DNA of 64,000 nt from Rhizaria sp. SCN 62-66 (Eukaryota > Rhizaria, unplaced). Position 1 is the first letter of the stretch. Each line of letters opens with the position of its first letter. Position numbers and translations under genes: made by a program. Location: NCBI GenBank assembly GCA_001724265.1, contig MEDY01000023.1, forward strand, positions 62,001-126,000, in the 5' to 3' direction. A model generated the notes under the pieces. It did no database searches. It was not told the DNA's origin and worked only from the letters and a program-made list of their open reading frames with translations. Below are positions 24,790-34,240 of the stretch, piece after piece.

Positions 24790-26937
24790 ATGTCAGTTGT
24801 ATTCGACTTGCTGAGCGGCTTGGCCCCGAACCGAGATGCCGCTTCTGTCACCGCTGCCAGCCCTGTCTACAACCCAGCTTCAACTCAGCTTTTCTTTTCT
24901 AACAATGCCAACAAACAAGACAGAATGGAAGGCGACGCAGTATGCGGCCTAGGCGCGACGACAGGGCACGAGCAAGGCGGAAGTGGAGATTTGTTGCAGG
25001 CTGATGACGACTCACTGCTCACGTTTCCCGGCCTCCCAGAGTATCACAGCGCCGACCTATCGATGGACGCGCTTGACGACGTGCTGTTTGCGTTTGACCA
25101 CGCCACCACGGAAGCGCACCGCGCCTTTCTTGCTGCACAGACAGAGCACGGGCGCCTGTTTGCGTTCGGTCGGCTTGAGAGGGTGATGCGCAAAGCGCTT
25201 GCGTCGCAGCACAAGCCTCTCATCTCACGACTCATGTACGCACTTCAACAAATCAATTCCTTTGAGTATTACAACATAATTTTGTTCGAGAATGCAAACG
25301 TGTTAAGATCTCCGAATATCTTCTCGCGTTAATCACGAATCGCGCATTGTAGATTAAGTATCATCGTCCGTACAGCTCTCACATCTTTCATTCACCCTGA
25401 CAGCAAGACCACGCCTTCCACATCCGGCGACGCGCCCTGCGCTGCCTTCATTGCCGCCGCGCTAGACCGCGAAGCATCGCAGCTGGAAGACACACTCACA
25501 TACCTCGCGCGCGCTCTGCGGCCCCCTCTGCTTATGCCCAGCAGTGATACATGCAGCAGCAACAACATCAGAACCAACGCCGCCTGTGCACCGTCGGCCC
25601 ACAACGCCCACGTCAGCGCCTCACCCGCCAGTAACACGCTGTTAGCCAGCGACTCGCCCGCGCACAGTTTGCAGCTGCTGGCGTCTGCGCCGCTCCACGC
25701 GCTCCTCGCGTCGGCCGTCTCCCGCCTCCGGGCCCACCACGCCCTGCTGCGCGGCGAGCTCGCCAACAGGGCCTGGGGCGCGGACGCCGTAGCCGCAGCA
25801 CTGGCTGAGATGGCCCGCGCGTGGGGGTAGCAGTCGGACGTGCCGGGGACGGCCACCACGGTCGTGGGCCGGCTCGGCAGCGCAGTGGGCGCGCTCTGGA
25901 GCCGCGGCAAGAGCAAAGCAGTGGCGGCTGCGGCGGCCGCGGCAGCGGCGGTGCTCAGTCCGAGAAGCAAGGCAGACAGCAGCAGCAGCGTAAGCGCAAG
26001 TGCCAGCAACAGTATCGACTGTGCTGCTGCAACTGGCGGTGCTGTTAGCGCTAATAACGAAGCTGGTGTTGGGGACGTTTTGACTGCGAGTGAGCTTGCG
26101 AGTCCCTTTGCTGCCACTCGCGGCCGCTCTGCTAATGCTCGGAATACGCTAGCTAGTGGTATCAACGACGTGACTGAGCTGTCGCGGGCAATTGCCAGCG
26201 GAAACAGTCCGATTAGTGTTGCTAAAGCAAGTCCCAATGCAGGCACAAGCGCAGACGCTGGCAACTCGAAGGGCACCGCATCTAAAACACGCACCGACGA
26301 CTCGGTTCAGAACGAGGAACGCTATAATAGCGCTAATGGACTTGTTGGTGGCCCCGTCCGCGGTGGCACTGAGATCGGGAGCGGCAGCGACAGTGACAAC
26401 GACAACGAGAATGCGTCTCTGGCCAGCACAAGCAACAAGAGCTGGAGCAAGCTCAACAGCACAACTGCGGCTGGCATGAGTGGCTGCGCTGTTACAGGGA
26501 CCGGTAGCAACGCACTACTGCAGATGTAGGTGTATCAACCAGAGAATTCTCAGTCGCAGTCAAAGCCGCGGCCGCCGGATAACCAAGATACATTGTGCGC
26601 GAACTACGATGGCGTGCTCAGCACTAACAGTGGCGGAGATGACGTGGCATGTAACAGTATCGATAGCAGCCTTCTGCTCGCATCACGCAGGCTCCAGACT
26701 ACTTTCGTTCACAGTAGCAACAGAAAGACAAACATCGGCAGTGCCTTGACTGCGGGCATTACGAGCGGCCTCAGCGGCAATCTAAGTGGTACTTTTAGTG
26801 ATAGTTTGAGTGGCCAGTGTGACATCACAGGACATCCGTTGAGCTCTGAGCTTATGTTGCTGCGCCGCCCGACAGCCAACAACACCGTCACCACGAACGT
26901 ACGTGACACAATGACAGGCCCTCAAGCTAAGAAGTGA
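24790..26937 (+). CDS. Unknown protein, two in-frame TAGs
   Basis: Two exons, 24790-25235 and 25404-26937. The intron starts GTACGC and ends CAG, and phase 2 is preserved. The protein is 659 residues, ending in TGA. Exon 2 contains TAG at 25828-25830 and 26527-26529, with the same frame open before, between and after. No family is recognised. Residues 85-285 look folded and helical (DDVLFAFDHATTEAHRAFL, LERVMRKAL, SRLRAHHALLRGELA). The rest is Ser/Asn/Ala/Gly-rich with VVGRLGSAVGALWSRGKSK just after the first TAG. Under the standard code the gene would fall into three separate pieces in one frame, which is implausible. The helical part could be a BAR-like or vesicle-adaptor fold, but this is only an impression. 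Confidence 0.6.
25828..25830 (+). other. In-frame TAG, proposed sense codon
   Basis: TAG between Gly (GGG) and Gln (CAG) codons. The frame continues with QSDVPGTATTVV without change of style. First of two in this gene. Confidence 0.7.
26527..26529 (+). other. In-frame TAG, proposed sense codon
   Basis: TAG between Met (ATG) and Val (GTG) codons. Downstream the frame runs 135 codons (VYQPENSQSQSKP...) to TGA 26935-26937. Second of two in this gene. Confidence 0.7.
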
Positions 26938-27432
26938 TGTGCAACCGCCTTCGTTGCCGAGAAACTCACTGAGGCAATTTGCTACAACCCCGCATCAGCA
27001 GCAGACACACACGTACCGATTTGACATAACCGTGGTGATTGAGTGGTGATGCACATGTTTCTGAATCTTAATCATCACCAAATGATATTTCGCATAGGGA
27101 AAACCCTAAAACTTGATACAATAACATCAAGAATACCACCCATTCGATTTTGTGATGTCCCTAAGGTAACAGTAGAGTTCCTTGGCTGCCAACATTCTCA
27201 GTAGACCCGAAGGGGAAATGTATTTTTTGCACACCGGGAAGATAACGCGGTGATATTGCTCAGTAATGTTTGTTGATCACGTGCACGGACCATAATGTTT
27301 ATCCTCGCTGCTCAAAGTGTGGTTGTATTGTAGTCTAAGTAATGCCCCTGGCCCTATCATGTCAGGTTCTTGCATCGTTGTACTCGGGTAATACAAAATA
27401 TATACAGCTAAATCGTCACAGATATGTTAAGC
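26938..27432. other. Intergenic between convergent genes
   Basis: A 495-base AT-rich spacer between 3' ends. No gene, RNA or repeat recognised. Confidence 0.6.
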
Positions 27433-29121
27433 TCACGTCTTGAGCACCGCCCAGGGCGGCAATGAATGCAGCAGCGGCAGCGCCAGCAGCATGTTCCCAG
27501 TCCGCAAGTCGATCACATCGTCACCGCCAGTCACACTCTTGGGCTTGTCGACACTGTCAGCGCTCGCCTCCGCACTCATAGCCGCAGGCGCAGACGCAGA
27601 CGCACTCGAGCTAGACGTGCTCGCAGCAGTCTCAGGAACGGTATCAGTCGCACTTACATTAGCGCTCGCGCTCGCAGGAGCGGTAGGATCCACAGCCTCC
27701 GAGCTGCCAGTGCCACTGCCGCTCTCACCACCGTCCGTGCTGCCACTCGCCATATTACTCACCGTCACAAGCAGGATCTTGTTGACGTCGGTGAGCGCGC
27801 GCCGCCCGTCCTTGGCGCTGTGCGCGTTGCTGCGCGCCGAGTCCACGATACGCTTCTTCTTCGGCCGCCCGCGCACCGGCGCGCCCTTGGGCCGGCTCGT
27901 CTTATATAACAGCTTCTCAACGACCACGCGCTTCTGGTCCTCGTCCGCCTTGGCCGCCTGGTTCTTGCGCCGCTCCGCGGCCTCGGCCTTGCGCGCGCGC
28001 TGCTGCTGCCCGCCGTCAGCGCCGCCCGTGTCGCCGTCGCCGCCGCGGCCGTAGCGCGGGATTCCTGGCAACGCGAGCAGCTCAACGTCGGTGTCCTGCC
28101 CCAGCATCGCGCGCTGGCGGCTCGTCAGCACCGTGGGGTCGTCGGTCATCGTGCTGGGCTTGTTCGCGAACTCGGCGTAGTCGTCGTCGTCGTCGTCGTA
28201 CTCCTCTTCTTCTTCGTCGTCGTCGTCATCATCGTCGCTGTAGCCACCGGCGCCGCCGCGCGCGCCGCTGCTGTTGGAGCTCTTGGCGCGGCCGCGCGCG
28301 GAGGCGCCAGCGCCGCCGTCGTCGGCGCCGTCATCGTCGTCGTCATTCTCGTCATCGTCGTCGTCGGCGTCGCCGTCGGAACGGTACGCGTCGTCCTTGC
28401 CAGGTTTCTTGCTCTTCTTGGTTCCGGCAGCAGCGCCCCCGGCCGCGCCGCGCTTGAAGCCCGCGCCCACGGAAACCCCTGCGCCCGCGCCCGCAGCGGC
28501 GGCCTTCTTGCCGCCCTTGGCCTTGGGGAGCTTGAACGTGGTCTCGTCGTCTGCGTCTGACGGGCAGTTCTCATTGTAAGGCCACAGCGAGTCGTCAAAC
28601 ACGGTGTCGTCGTACGGCACGCCCTCCGCGACGGCGCTGTCAAAGTCCTCTGGCAGCGTGACAACGCCGTCGCCGTGCAGTAGCGGCAGCGGGGCGGCGC
28701 CCGAGGCAAGCCACTGCTGACGCGCGGCGCGGTATGAGGCGGGAAGCTCGACGGGCAGCATGCAGCAGTCCTCGGCCAGCACAACGGGGGCCTGCGCAAC
28801 GGGGACGCCACCGAGGAGAAACCTCGCCGTGCGGGAGACGCGGAAGCGCGCGTTCGGGAGGCGCGGGCCACAGCTGGGCGCGGCAGCGGCTGTAGAGGAA
28901 GTGGTGGAGGCGGAGGCAGTGACGACAGGATTAGAGTCTGTCATTGCGACTGTAGGTTGAGCAGGTGAGTGAAACTCACTGATAGCAACTGCCGCGGATA
29001 AATCCGTAGCGAGGGTAGCACCCGGACCGAGTGCGGGTGCTGTAGGAGCTGAGGGATCCGCTGAGGAAGCGACTGGGTGAACGGCGGGATCGGTGGGAGC
29101 CGCATCCACTAACGGGTCCAT
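27433..29121 (-). CDS. IES2: INO80 complex subunit B / Ies2-like
   Basis: Ies2/INO80B activates the INO80 nucleosome remodeller in the nucleus. Intronless, ATG 29121 to TGA 27435-27433, 562 residues. The diagnostic block lies in residues 320-425: TSRQRAMLGQDTD followed by a basic helix with AERRKNQAAKADEDQKR, then VVEKLLYKTSRPKGAP and RGRPKKKR. This matches the PAPA-1-like region of Ies2, with an AT-hook-like RGRP next to it. The middle is very acidic, with long Asp/Glu runs broken by Gly, and both termini are Ser/Ala-rich. A frame extension upstream of ATG 29121 is AT-rich and hydrophobic and is rejected. Divergent from the membrane protein gene at 29558. Together with Arp6, it makes two remodeller subunits in one window; this may be coincidence. 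Confidence 0.82.
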   Translation of the reverse strand: MDPLVDAAPTDPAVHPVASSADPSAPTAPALGPGATLATDLSAAVAISEFHSPAQPTVAMTDSNPVVTASASTTSSTAAAAPSCGPRLPNARFRVSRTARFLLGGVPVAQAPVVLAEDCCMLPVELPASYRAARQQWLASGAAPLPLLHGDGVVTLPEDFDSAVAEGVPYDDTVFDDSLWPYNENCPSDADDETTFKLPKAKGGKKAAAAGAGAGVSVGAGFKRGAAGGAAAGTKKSKKPGKDDAYRSDGDADDDDDENDDDDDGADDGGAGASARGRAKSSNSSGARGGAGGYSDDDDDDDEEEEEYDDDDDDYAEFANKPSTMTDDPTVLTSRQRAMLGQDTDVELLALPGIPRYGRGGDGDTGGADGGQQQRARKAEAAERRKNQAAKADEDQKRVVVEKLLYKTSRPKGAPVRGRPKKKRIVDSARSNAHSAKDGRRALTDVNKILLVTVSNMASGSTDGGESGSGTGSSEAVDPTAPASASANVSATDTVPETAASTSSSSASASAPAAMSAEASADSVDKPKSVTGGDDVIDLRTGNMLLALPLLHSLPPWAVLKT

Positions 29122-29557
29122 GCGCCGACTGGTATAGAAGAACGAAAACAAGACAGAGCGAGATATAATAAGAAACACAATAAGAAATGTGAACGATAAT
29201 TTCCATAGTGCGATGATGTCTCAGGATGACGAACGTGTGGGCTTCAGGACAAGTGTGAGATTCAACGACCACAAGCGAGGCCGATATGCCTCTCGCCCAT
29301 CGTCGAAGATGAACAAATTGCCCTGAACAGAAACGTGTCTAGCGACGTGAGCTCTCCGCTACTGCGTTCCTTGTCCAGATATCCGTTTTTAGGAGTGAAG
29401 GAGATTTTATTACGATTTGCAACATTTTTTCCGGAAGCTTCTGCAAAACTATACCTCTCTTTCCGTTCTCTGCACCACCCCCTCAGGAGCACCCCTCCCG
29501 TTCGCGTCCCTCGCGCCTCGATCGCGCCTCACCTAAGCGTCCCTTCGCGTTCGCTCT
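29122..29557. promoter_or_regulatory. Bidirectional upstream region
   Basis: A 436-base spacer between divergent genes. The part from about 29450 to 29557 is strongly C/T-rich, like other leaders in the window. No specific element identified. Confidence 0.4.
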
Positions 29558-32490
29558 ATGCGCACGGCCGCGTCGCGCCTGGCCATCGCTGGCCTGGCGT
29601 GCCAGGACCTTCTGCACAAACGCGTGGCGATGATGCTACTCGCCGGCGTGCAGACGTCCATCTTGTACCCAAACACACGCCTCGACGCCGCGCTGACTGA
29701 ACTATGCACGTGTCTGCGTCGCGGCAAGCACGCGCCTGCGGCGCTCGCGCGGCTGGACGCCGAGCTGGGCGAGTCGACGCAGGTCCTGGCGCAGCTGCTG
29801 CTCATGGCGCGCTGGCAGCTCTCGCATGGCTGGTTGTACTTGTGCCTCGTGCGCGCTGGCGTGACGATGGGCGCCGTCGCCGCCTTCACTCTCACGTTCC
29901 AGCCCGCGATCGTGGAGTTCATCTACACGCACATTACCGACGTCATCGACTCGCCGTCCCCGCTGCTCGCGCCGCGCTACGCGCTCTGGTTTGTCGCCGC
30001 CGTCGCTTGCTTCTACTTTCTCCACCGGCTCCTCAACTTTGTCCACGCACTCTGGCTAGACCAGCAATTCGCCACCGCACTGTCCGTGGCCGCTGACGTC
30101 GCGCTCGACTGCAAGGCCGACGACGCGCCCGCCTGGGACTCCGGCTGGCTGCCCGCGCCGCCGCCCGGACGGGGCGTGCTGCTCAGGCACCGGCTTAACT
30201 TACCTGCCCCCGCGCGCGTTGTCGTCATGGGGGCGTCGGACGAGGCCGGCACTGTTGTCTGCTACAACGTTGGCGGAGGACCGAGGTACGCGCTATTTGC
30301 AAACGCAAAATCCGTGAACGCGGGCTGCATATCGACGTTCTATTGCTTGATCATGCTATCGTGTGAACACTGTCTCGATATCAATATGATGTTTTTGCTT
30401 GATGGGACTCTAAAACTCGATATATCGAACATCTGCTGAATACTAACGTCGTACTGTACCGTCTGTCGGATCAAGTCTCACGCTTTATAACCTCACCCGA
30501 TTTGATTTCCACATTTGTAACGATTCACTCTCTCAGGCCTGGGTACGGCTGGTACGTCACGACTGCGGGCGCCAACGCGCTACACATCGTCTCCGGCCTC
30601 TATGGCGGGCCGCTATGCTACCCTGTCACAGCGCCCTTTAGTCACAGCAACGTTGGCCACGGTGGCTCCGGCTCTGGCCCCGGATCTGACTCCCATAGTA
30701 ACGAGACGGGGCCCGGCATCGGCTGGCGCGCCGACCCCAGCCACACATACACGCTCCAGAACGCCGCTACCGCCAGTGGCGCAAACGCTAGTGCTGGCAA
30801 TAGCAGCGCGGGCCGCGCGGGTGGCTTAACTAAGAAGCAACGCAAGGCTGCCAGGAAGGCACCCCAGCTGCCGCCAGGTATGTTCTTACTTTAAGGAGTA
30901 CATAATGGACTACAACGGGAATAATAACATGCAATCTGATTTGATCAATACTGTAGCTATATTCGATATTTTTCGAGTTATATATCTCTCACATATACCC
31001 AATTTTGTGTCCCATTTGATGTATTTTCTGCAGGCGTGCGTGCCCGTGCCGCGGCCACCGCCGAGGCTCTAGCCCAAGTCACGCACTACTCGCCGCCCCG
31101 GTGGCCGCGCCAAACCGCCACCGACAAGCTCGCCGCCACGAGCGACGCCGCCAAGCGCAAGCCCGGCGCCACTGACGTCGCTGCCGAGGAGCAGAGGCTC
31201 GTCCCGTCCCCGCGCTCCCCCGGCCCGGCGGTCGGTGCCGCGCCGGACGAGGTGTCCAAGCCCTCTGCGCTGACGTACACACGCGCCAGCGGCCGCCACC
31301 GCGCGCACGGGCTCCTCATCGGCGCGGGCTTCGGCGCCGTCGCACGCGAGACCGCCGCGGCCGAGGTCGAAGCGGAGGCAGCGGCGGAGGCGGCCGAGGC
31401 CGAGGCGGCGGCCGCGGCAGTCGCGGCGGCGGTGGCGGCGGCGGACGGCCGGCGCGGGCGCGGGGCGCGCAAGGGCCAGGCCCACGGCGGCGGCTACATG
31501 CTCAGTGCGTACCCACCGTCCTACTTAGATCCCTCTGCAAACGCCAGCCATCACGCGAGCGCGAGCGCGAGTGACAGCGACGAGAGCGTGAGTCGAAGCC
31601 GGCGTGACTCAGTGGGGAATAATGCGAGCGGCGGCGCCGGTGCGAGTCGGAAGGTGAAGCGGCAGGCGCCCGGTGCTGAGATCGAGCTGCTGTCAGTCAA
31701 CGTGAAGCGCATCGTCACCAGCAGCAACAAGAGCAACAACTCTCACGCGAACGCGAATGCATGTGCGGCTGCGGGGGCAGGTGATAGCTTTAGCATTGCC
31801 GGTGTCGACATTGACATCGTCGACCAGCAGAGGGATGAAGAGGAAGAAGACGGAGTAGCACCGAAGGCGAGCCGTAAGAAAAACGCAAATGGTAGCGGGA
31901 GCGGTGACGGTAAGACCAATGGCAAGCAGTCGCTACGCGCCGCCGGGGAAGGCAACTCCGACGATGACGACCTTAATAACAAGAATACGACGAGCAGGAT
32001 CAAGGGCAGATCGAATGCGAGCAAGCACGGTCACAACCACATTGGGGCTGGCAGTGCGAGCGGTAGTGACGACGGCAACTGCGGCGGCAGTGACAGCGAG
32101 CAGCCGTCCGTGACGGAGTATTACGACCCTTACAGTGTAAGTACCCGCGCTCCGTTTACAGGAAATGGGAAGAACGTGCACTACACTGCTGATTGCAAGG
32201 ATGGCGACGGCGATGGTGATGAAGGAGGCTTCTTTAAGACGCCTTCCGGTGGGTTCAAGCTCAAGTACAACCCGAAGACCCCCAACAACGTGAACAAAGG
32301 AGGCAAAGGCGGCAACGGCGATAACGCCCAAAGTCACAGCGGAGGTGAGGGGGAAGAAGAGGAGGAAGAAAGCAGCAGCAGTGACGAGGACGACGGCGAT
32401 GACGACGATGGTGATGATGAGAGCATGAGGGATATCATCGATGTCGAGTTGCTGCCCGCGAAGTACTTGCGCGTACTTATCTGGGCTTGA
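29558..32490 (+). CDS. Unknown membrane protein with acidic disordered tail
   Basis: Three exons, 29558-30285, 30537-30877 and 31034-32490, ending in TGA; 841 residues. Introns start GTACGC and GTATGT and keep phases 2 and 1. Two hydrophobic segments fit transmembrane helices, about residues 100-130 (AGVTMGAVAAFTLTF) and 145-170 (YALWFVAAVACFYFLHRLL). Between the helices and the first intron is a Pro-rich segment and VVVMGASDEAGTVVCYNVGG; exon 2 continues GYGWYVTTAGANALHIVSG. Exon 3 is low-complexity: Ala/Glu-rich first, then Ser/Asn/Asp with a C-terminal acidic cluster near residues 785-815. No family recognised. The region across the first intron is the best query for homologues. Confidence 0.65.
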
Positions 32491-32776
32491 GTCAGTAAAT
32501 ATAAGGACGCCCAGTTAGGTGCAGTTACATAGAGCTATAGTCAAGTTTTGTCAAAAAAAAAATTTTATTTAGCACGATGTTTGTTTTGATTCTGGATTGC
32601 TCGACATGTCATACAGCCAGATCTTTTGTTTTCATATTCGGAAGTGTTTCTGTTCACCATTCTAAGTTCATCATAGTTGTCGTGAAAGGAGAGACAAAAT
32701 CGAAAGAGTCGCAATGCTGGCTCGCAGAAACATCAACTTGCTGAACGTAGTCCGTACACATCAATACCACCTTGTT
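32491..32776. other. Intergenic between convergent genes
   Basis: A short AT-rich spacer with an A9 run near 32554-32562. It presumably holds both 3' UTRs. No other feature seen. Confidence 0.5.
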
Positions 32777-33514
32777 TTAGCGTTTTACTGTCTCTTCTGC
32801 CTAAGAGACGCGAACGTGACCACATGGTGAATCCCACGGTTCGCGCGACGACAGCGTCATAATAAGATCATTACGCCTGAGCTGGGCAGTTAACCTTATC
32901 TTGGCGCGCACAAGAAGACTCTCGCTTGCCATTTTCTGCATTAACGCCAGAGTAGCAGCTGTCGGATCGCTGGCCGCTTTAGTACCCTGCGTCCGCGCAG
33001 CGGCTGACGGCGCGCCTGTTATCTCGGCCCCCCGTTTCGGCGCAGCAACGGGCGGGGGCTCAACGGATAATGATGCGGCGACTTGCTGCGGATAGCCGCT
33101 CCTCTCCAGGATGCGGGCAATGTGCGCGTCAAGTGTCTTTTGCCAGATTTTCTGCAGAGTTGGTGCGTCAGACGACTTTGTTGCGGCTGTGCCAGGCGGG
33201 AGTACGGCCATACCCACAAGCAGCGTGTGCACCTACAAAAGCTCCTGCAGCACCTCGCGACCCCCAGCAATGCTTGAGCAGTCAATATAATGCAGCGTCT
33301 GCAGCAATCGCACTCCGCGGTCTTGAACAAACTGTGTTACGAAGGGATTCCGCGGCTCACCCTCTCTTTCAGACACTGCAAAGTCAGGTGAAATGTCGCG
33401 GGTACTTATCGTCACGCGCAGCACGCGCAAAAGAAGCGCGATAGGCATGATGCTCGGATGGGATGTCTTTTTTACTTTTCCCCACTTTACCAGAGCTGCC
33501 TGTAACTCTGACAT
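32777..33514 (-). CDS. Unknown protein, two in-frame TAGs
   Basis: ATG 33514 to TAA 32779-32777, 245 residues if TAG is sense. TAG codons lie at 33235-33233 and 32803-32801. The first has 93 codons before it and 143 after it, all in one frame. The second leaves only seven codons to TAA, so it could alternatively be the stop; that would be the only TAG terminator in the window. The first 110 residues look like a helical repeat or armadillo-type fold (PIALLLRVLRVTIS, VTQFVQDRGVRLLQTLHYID, GGREVLQEL). The rest has a Pro/Ala-rich link and a C-terminal helix (TLALMQKMASESLLVRAKI). No family is recognised; formin-type regulatory domains came to mind but are not supported. Confidence 0.55.
32801..32803 (-). 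other. In-frame TAG near C-terminus, sense or stop
   Basis: TAG seven codons before a TAA in the same frame. If TAG is always sense, the protein ends at 32777. This is the only TAG in the window that could serve as an ordinary stop. Confidence 0.45.
33233..33235 (-). other. In-frame TAG, proposed sense codon
   Basis: TAG between Leu and Val codons (VLQELL, then VHTLLVGMAVL). Upstream and downstream frames are identical, and the combined segment reads as one amphipathic helical region. Confidence 0.65.
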
Positions 33515-34240
33515 TGACGATCTATGCCCTCGTGCGTGCCATTGACAGCGAGTGTAATTACGAGTAACATGCTCGGAACTAGACAGTCGTCTTCATTCTT
33601 CATTAATCCCCAGGCTTTACGTGATCCATCTGAATGTGCAGAGGCAGTTTCTTGCCCTCACTCATGCGATTCGGATGCATTTGTGCCGCGTTTATGTTCT
33701 CTTGGTCAGAGCCAAGAGCTCTCTTGGTATACTAAATAAAAATTAGTAGTATTATCGTCAATTCATCTTCGGTTCAGGCGATCATTGTAAATCACGTTCA
33801 AAATAATAATGCAACTTGAGCAATCGCTGATTGAGTATTAAACCACGAATATAGAGAAGTTTGCATTAAATTTAGATTAATTATGTCTATATAAATGTAT
33901 TGAAATCATTATTCATTTTTAAAACATACTTCGCAAATGCCAGCGGATATTTACGACTCCGCAACATTTGCTCGTCCCCGTCACAGTCTCAGAACATTCA
34001 TATTACAAAAAATTTGATGTACGGTGTACATATTTATGTAATAGAATAAATAGTATGTATCACAGTTTCCAAGCAATCATTCAGCGCCACAGATGTCCCG
34101 AATTTTGGAATTTCAAACAACCCACGAGCTTCATGAGCAAGATTTGATTGCGCATGTTGCAGTCACTTCACTCACAGTACAGCACTTTTGCAGTCACATT
34201 GCAGTCCCAAGCAGGATTTCCGGCGCGCCGTGCACACGGT
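33515..34240. other. Intergenic, AT-rich
   Basis: A 726-base spacer containing the upstream region of the gene at 33514 and the 3' side of the gene ending at 34241. A 71-codon plus-strand frame at 33524-33739 has no coding-like composition. Nothing else seen. Confidence 0.5.

Noticed and set aside
29122-29178. Upstream extension of the Ies2-like frame to 29178
   Set aside because: It adds an AT-rich hydrophobic stretch unlike the rest of the protein; ATG 29121 is the better start.
33524-33739. A 71-codon plus-strand frame
   Set aside because: No coding-like third-position GC and no domain; the bases near its start belong to the upstream region of the opposite gene.
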